This document shows, piece after piece, positions 4,203 through 5,005 of a stretch of DNA of 5,005 nucleotides. Source of the stretch: Actinomycetes bacterium (GTDB taxonomy: Bacteria > Actinomycetota > Acidimicrobiia > Spongiisociales > UBA5794); contig JAMBLL010000301.1 of assembly GCA_023336765.1 (NCBI GenBank), forward strand, positions 1-5,005, in the 5' to 3' direction. Each line of letters begins with the position of its first letter. Within the stretch, counting starts at the first letter, position 1. Position numbers and translations under genes: made by a program. The notes below the pieces were generated by a model. That model was given only the letters and a program-made list of their open reading frames with translations. It was not told where the DNA came from and did not search any database.

Positions 4203-5005
4203 ATGATGCTGGTTCGTCTCGGTCGTTTCGCTGCTGCCCATCCGTGGCGGTTCATCTCAGCCTGGATCCTCACTGCCGCTGTACTCGTCGGTGCTGTCGT
4301 AACCATAGGGCCTGCGTTCACTGACAATATTTCTGCGCCCGCTTCTGAGAGCAGCGAAGGACTCGAGATCCTCACTTCCAACTTCCCAAGCGCGGGCGGT
4401 GATCAGGGGACCATCGTCTTCCGTGCTGAGCAGGGAGTCACCGATCCGGCAGTTCAGGCATCGATGTCAGAGCTTTTCGAGGCTGTCAAGCAGGTCGAGG
4501 GGGTGGTCAACGTCATCAGCCCGTACTCGCCGATGGGAGCCAGTCAGGTCGCCTCCGATGGGGAGAGCGCAGGGAAGATCGCATACGCTCAGCTCATCCT
4601 GGTGGCCGGAACCACCACCGCGGAGGGCGCCGAGATCGGTGAGAACATCGCTGCGCTCGCGCCGGAGATCGACGGTCTCGAAACTGCGCTGGGTGGCGAC
4701 ATGTTCCGTGAGCGCGAGCCCCCGAACTCCGAAATGCTTGGTCTGGCGTTCGCGATCTTCGTCCTCATTGCAGCATTCGGTTCCGTGGTTGCCATGGGCG
4801 TGCCAATCGCGACCGCTCTCGCAGGAGTCGGCATTGGAGTGCTTCTCACGGCATTGATCAGCAATCTGATCGAGATGCCTGATTTCGCGGCGACGATCGG
4901 CATCATGATCGGGCTCGGTGTTGGCATCGACTACGCCTTGTTCATCGTCACCCGTTACAAGGAGTATCTGGATCGGGGAGATTCAATCGTTGACGCAACC
5001 GGTGC
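4203..5005 (+). CDS. MMPL/RND-family transporter, N-terminal part (cut by window end)
   Basis: The frame is open for 267 codons to the window edge, so only the first third or so of a protein normally of 700-1000 residues is present. It begins with a short cytoplasmic stretch containing AAHPWRFISAWI, common in the family, then membrane segment 1 (about 17-37). A soluble extracytoplasmic domain follows (about 38-175; includes LTSNFPSAGGDQGTIVF). Next come a cluster of membrane helices (about 178-196, 198-220, 228-250) and the signature GLGVGIDYALFIVTRY (237-252). D243-Y244 corresponds to the Asp-Tyr pair of proton-relay residues in mycobacterial MmpL3 TM4. It is predicted to export lipids or hydrophobic compounds using proton motive force; the substrate cannot be read. 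The start is limited by an in-frame TGA at 4194-4196. Two ATGs stand in tandem (4203, 4206), and GAAGG (4195-4199) is better spaced for the second (6 nt). The divergent TetR gene is its likely regulator. Confidence 0.93.
   Translation, partial: MMLVRLGRFAAAHPWRFISAWILTAAVLVGAVVTIGPAFTDNISAPASESSEGLEILTSNFPSAGGDQGTIVFRAEQGVTDPAVQASMSELFEAVKQVEGVVNVISPYSPMGASQVASDGESAGKIAYAQLILVAGTTTAEGAEIGENIAALAPEIDGLETALGGDMFREREPPNSEMLGLAFAIFVLIAAFGSVVAMGVPIATALAGVGIGVLLTALISNLIEMPDFAATIGIMIGLGVGIDYALFIVTRYKEYLDRGDSIVDATG

Noticed and set aside
4399..4857. Plus-strand 152-residue frame and a minus-strand 112-residue frame (4589-4927) inside the MMPL gene
   Set aside because: Both are in other frames of a clear MMPL coding sequence. 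The Arg/Ser-rich and Pro/Ala/Ser-rich compositions are typical shadows.
1..5005. CRISPR array, tRNA or rRNA gene, insertion sequence, integrase or attachment site
   Set aside because: I looked for regularly spaced repeats, tRNA-like cloverleaf ends, transposase motifs and terminal inverted repeats and saw none. The TetR-MMPL pair carries no visible mobile-element boundary.

Overview
The window (by eye roughly 60% G+C, frequent GTG starts, dense same-strand operon) looks like an actinobacterial chromosome. The core order trmD - rplS - lepB - yraN is the conserved translation/secretion cluster of Actinobacteria. A deep-branching marine or freshwater lineage such as Acidimicrobiia is a guess from protein flavour, not a demonstrated assignment.

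Layout. Positions 1-69 hold an unassigned left edge. A TetR-family regulator (70-666, +) ends 6 nt before trmD (673-1353, +), the tRNA m1G37 methyltransferase. A short intergenic stretch with a possible -10 box leads to rplS (1414-1761, +), ribosomal protein L19. An 11-bp hairpin followed by T-rich sequence (1789-1824) separates rplS from a small AlkA-like HhH-GPD DNA glycosylase (1834-2487, +), whose stop overlaps the GTG start of lepB (2484-3161, +), type I signal peptidase. yraN (3196-3525, +), a UPF0102 endonuclease-fold protein, closes the plus-strand run. A second, convergent TetR regulator (3552-4130, -) is divergent from an MMPL/RND-type membrane transporter (4203 to the right edge, +, truncated by the window). 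The two share a 72-bp control region with overlapping promoter-like elements and a tandem 8-bp repeat.

How it fits together. The left part is housekeeping (tRNA modification, ribosome, protein export) with two non-standard members: a TetR gene directly ahead of trmD and a base-excision repair glycosylase between rplS and lepB. RNase HII (rnhB), often found between lepB and yraN, is absent here. The right part is a self-contained regulator-transporter pair that looks like an accessory cassette placed after yraN, where comM/dprA often follow. A strong, apparently orphan Shine-Dalgarno plus ATG just after yraN may mark that junction.

I found no convincing undescribed multi-gene system. The points most worth checking are the Glu at the catalytic Asp position of TrmD, the in-frame TetR-TGA-TrmD junction, the hairpin abutting the glycosylase ribosome binding site, two starts that look leaderless with identical geometry, and the tandem repeat in the TetR/MMPL control region.
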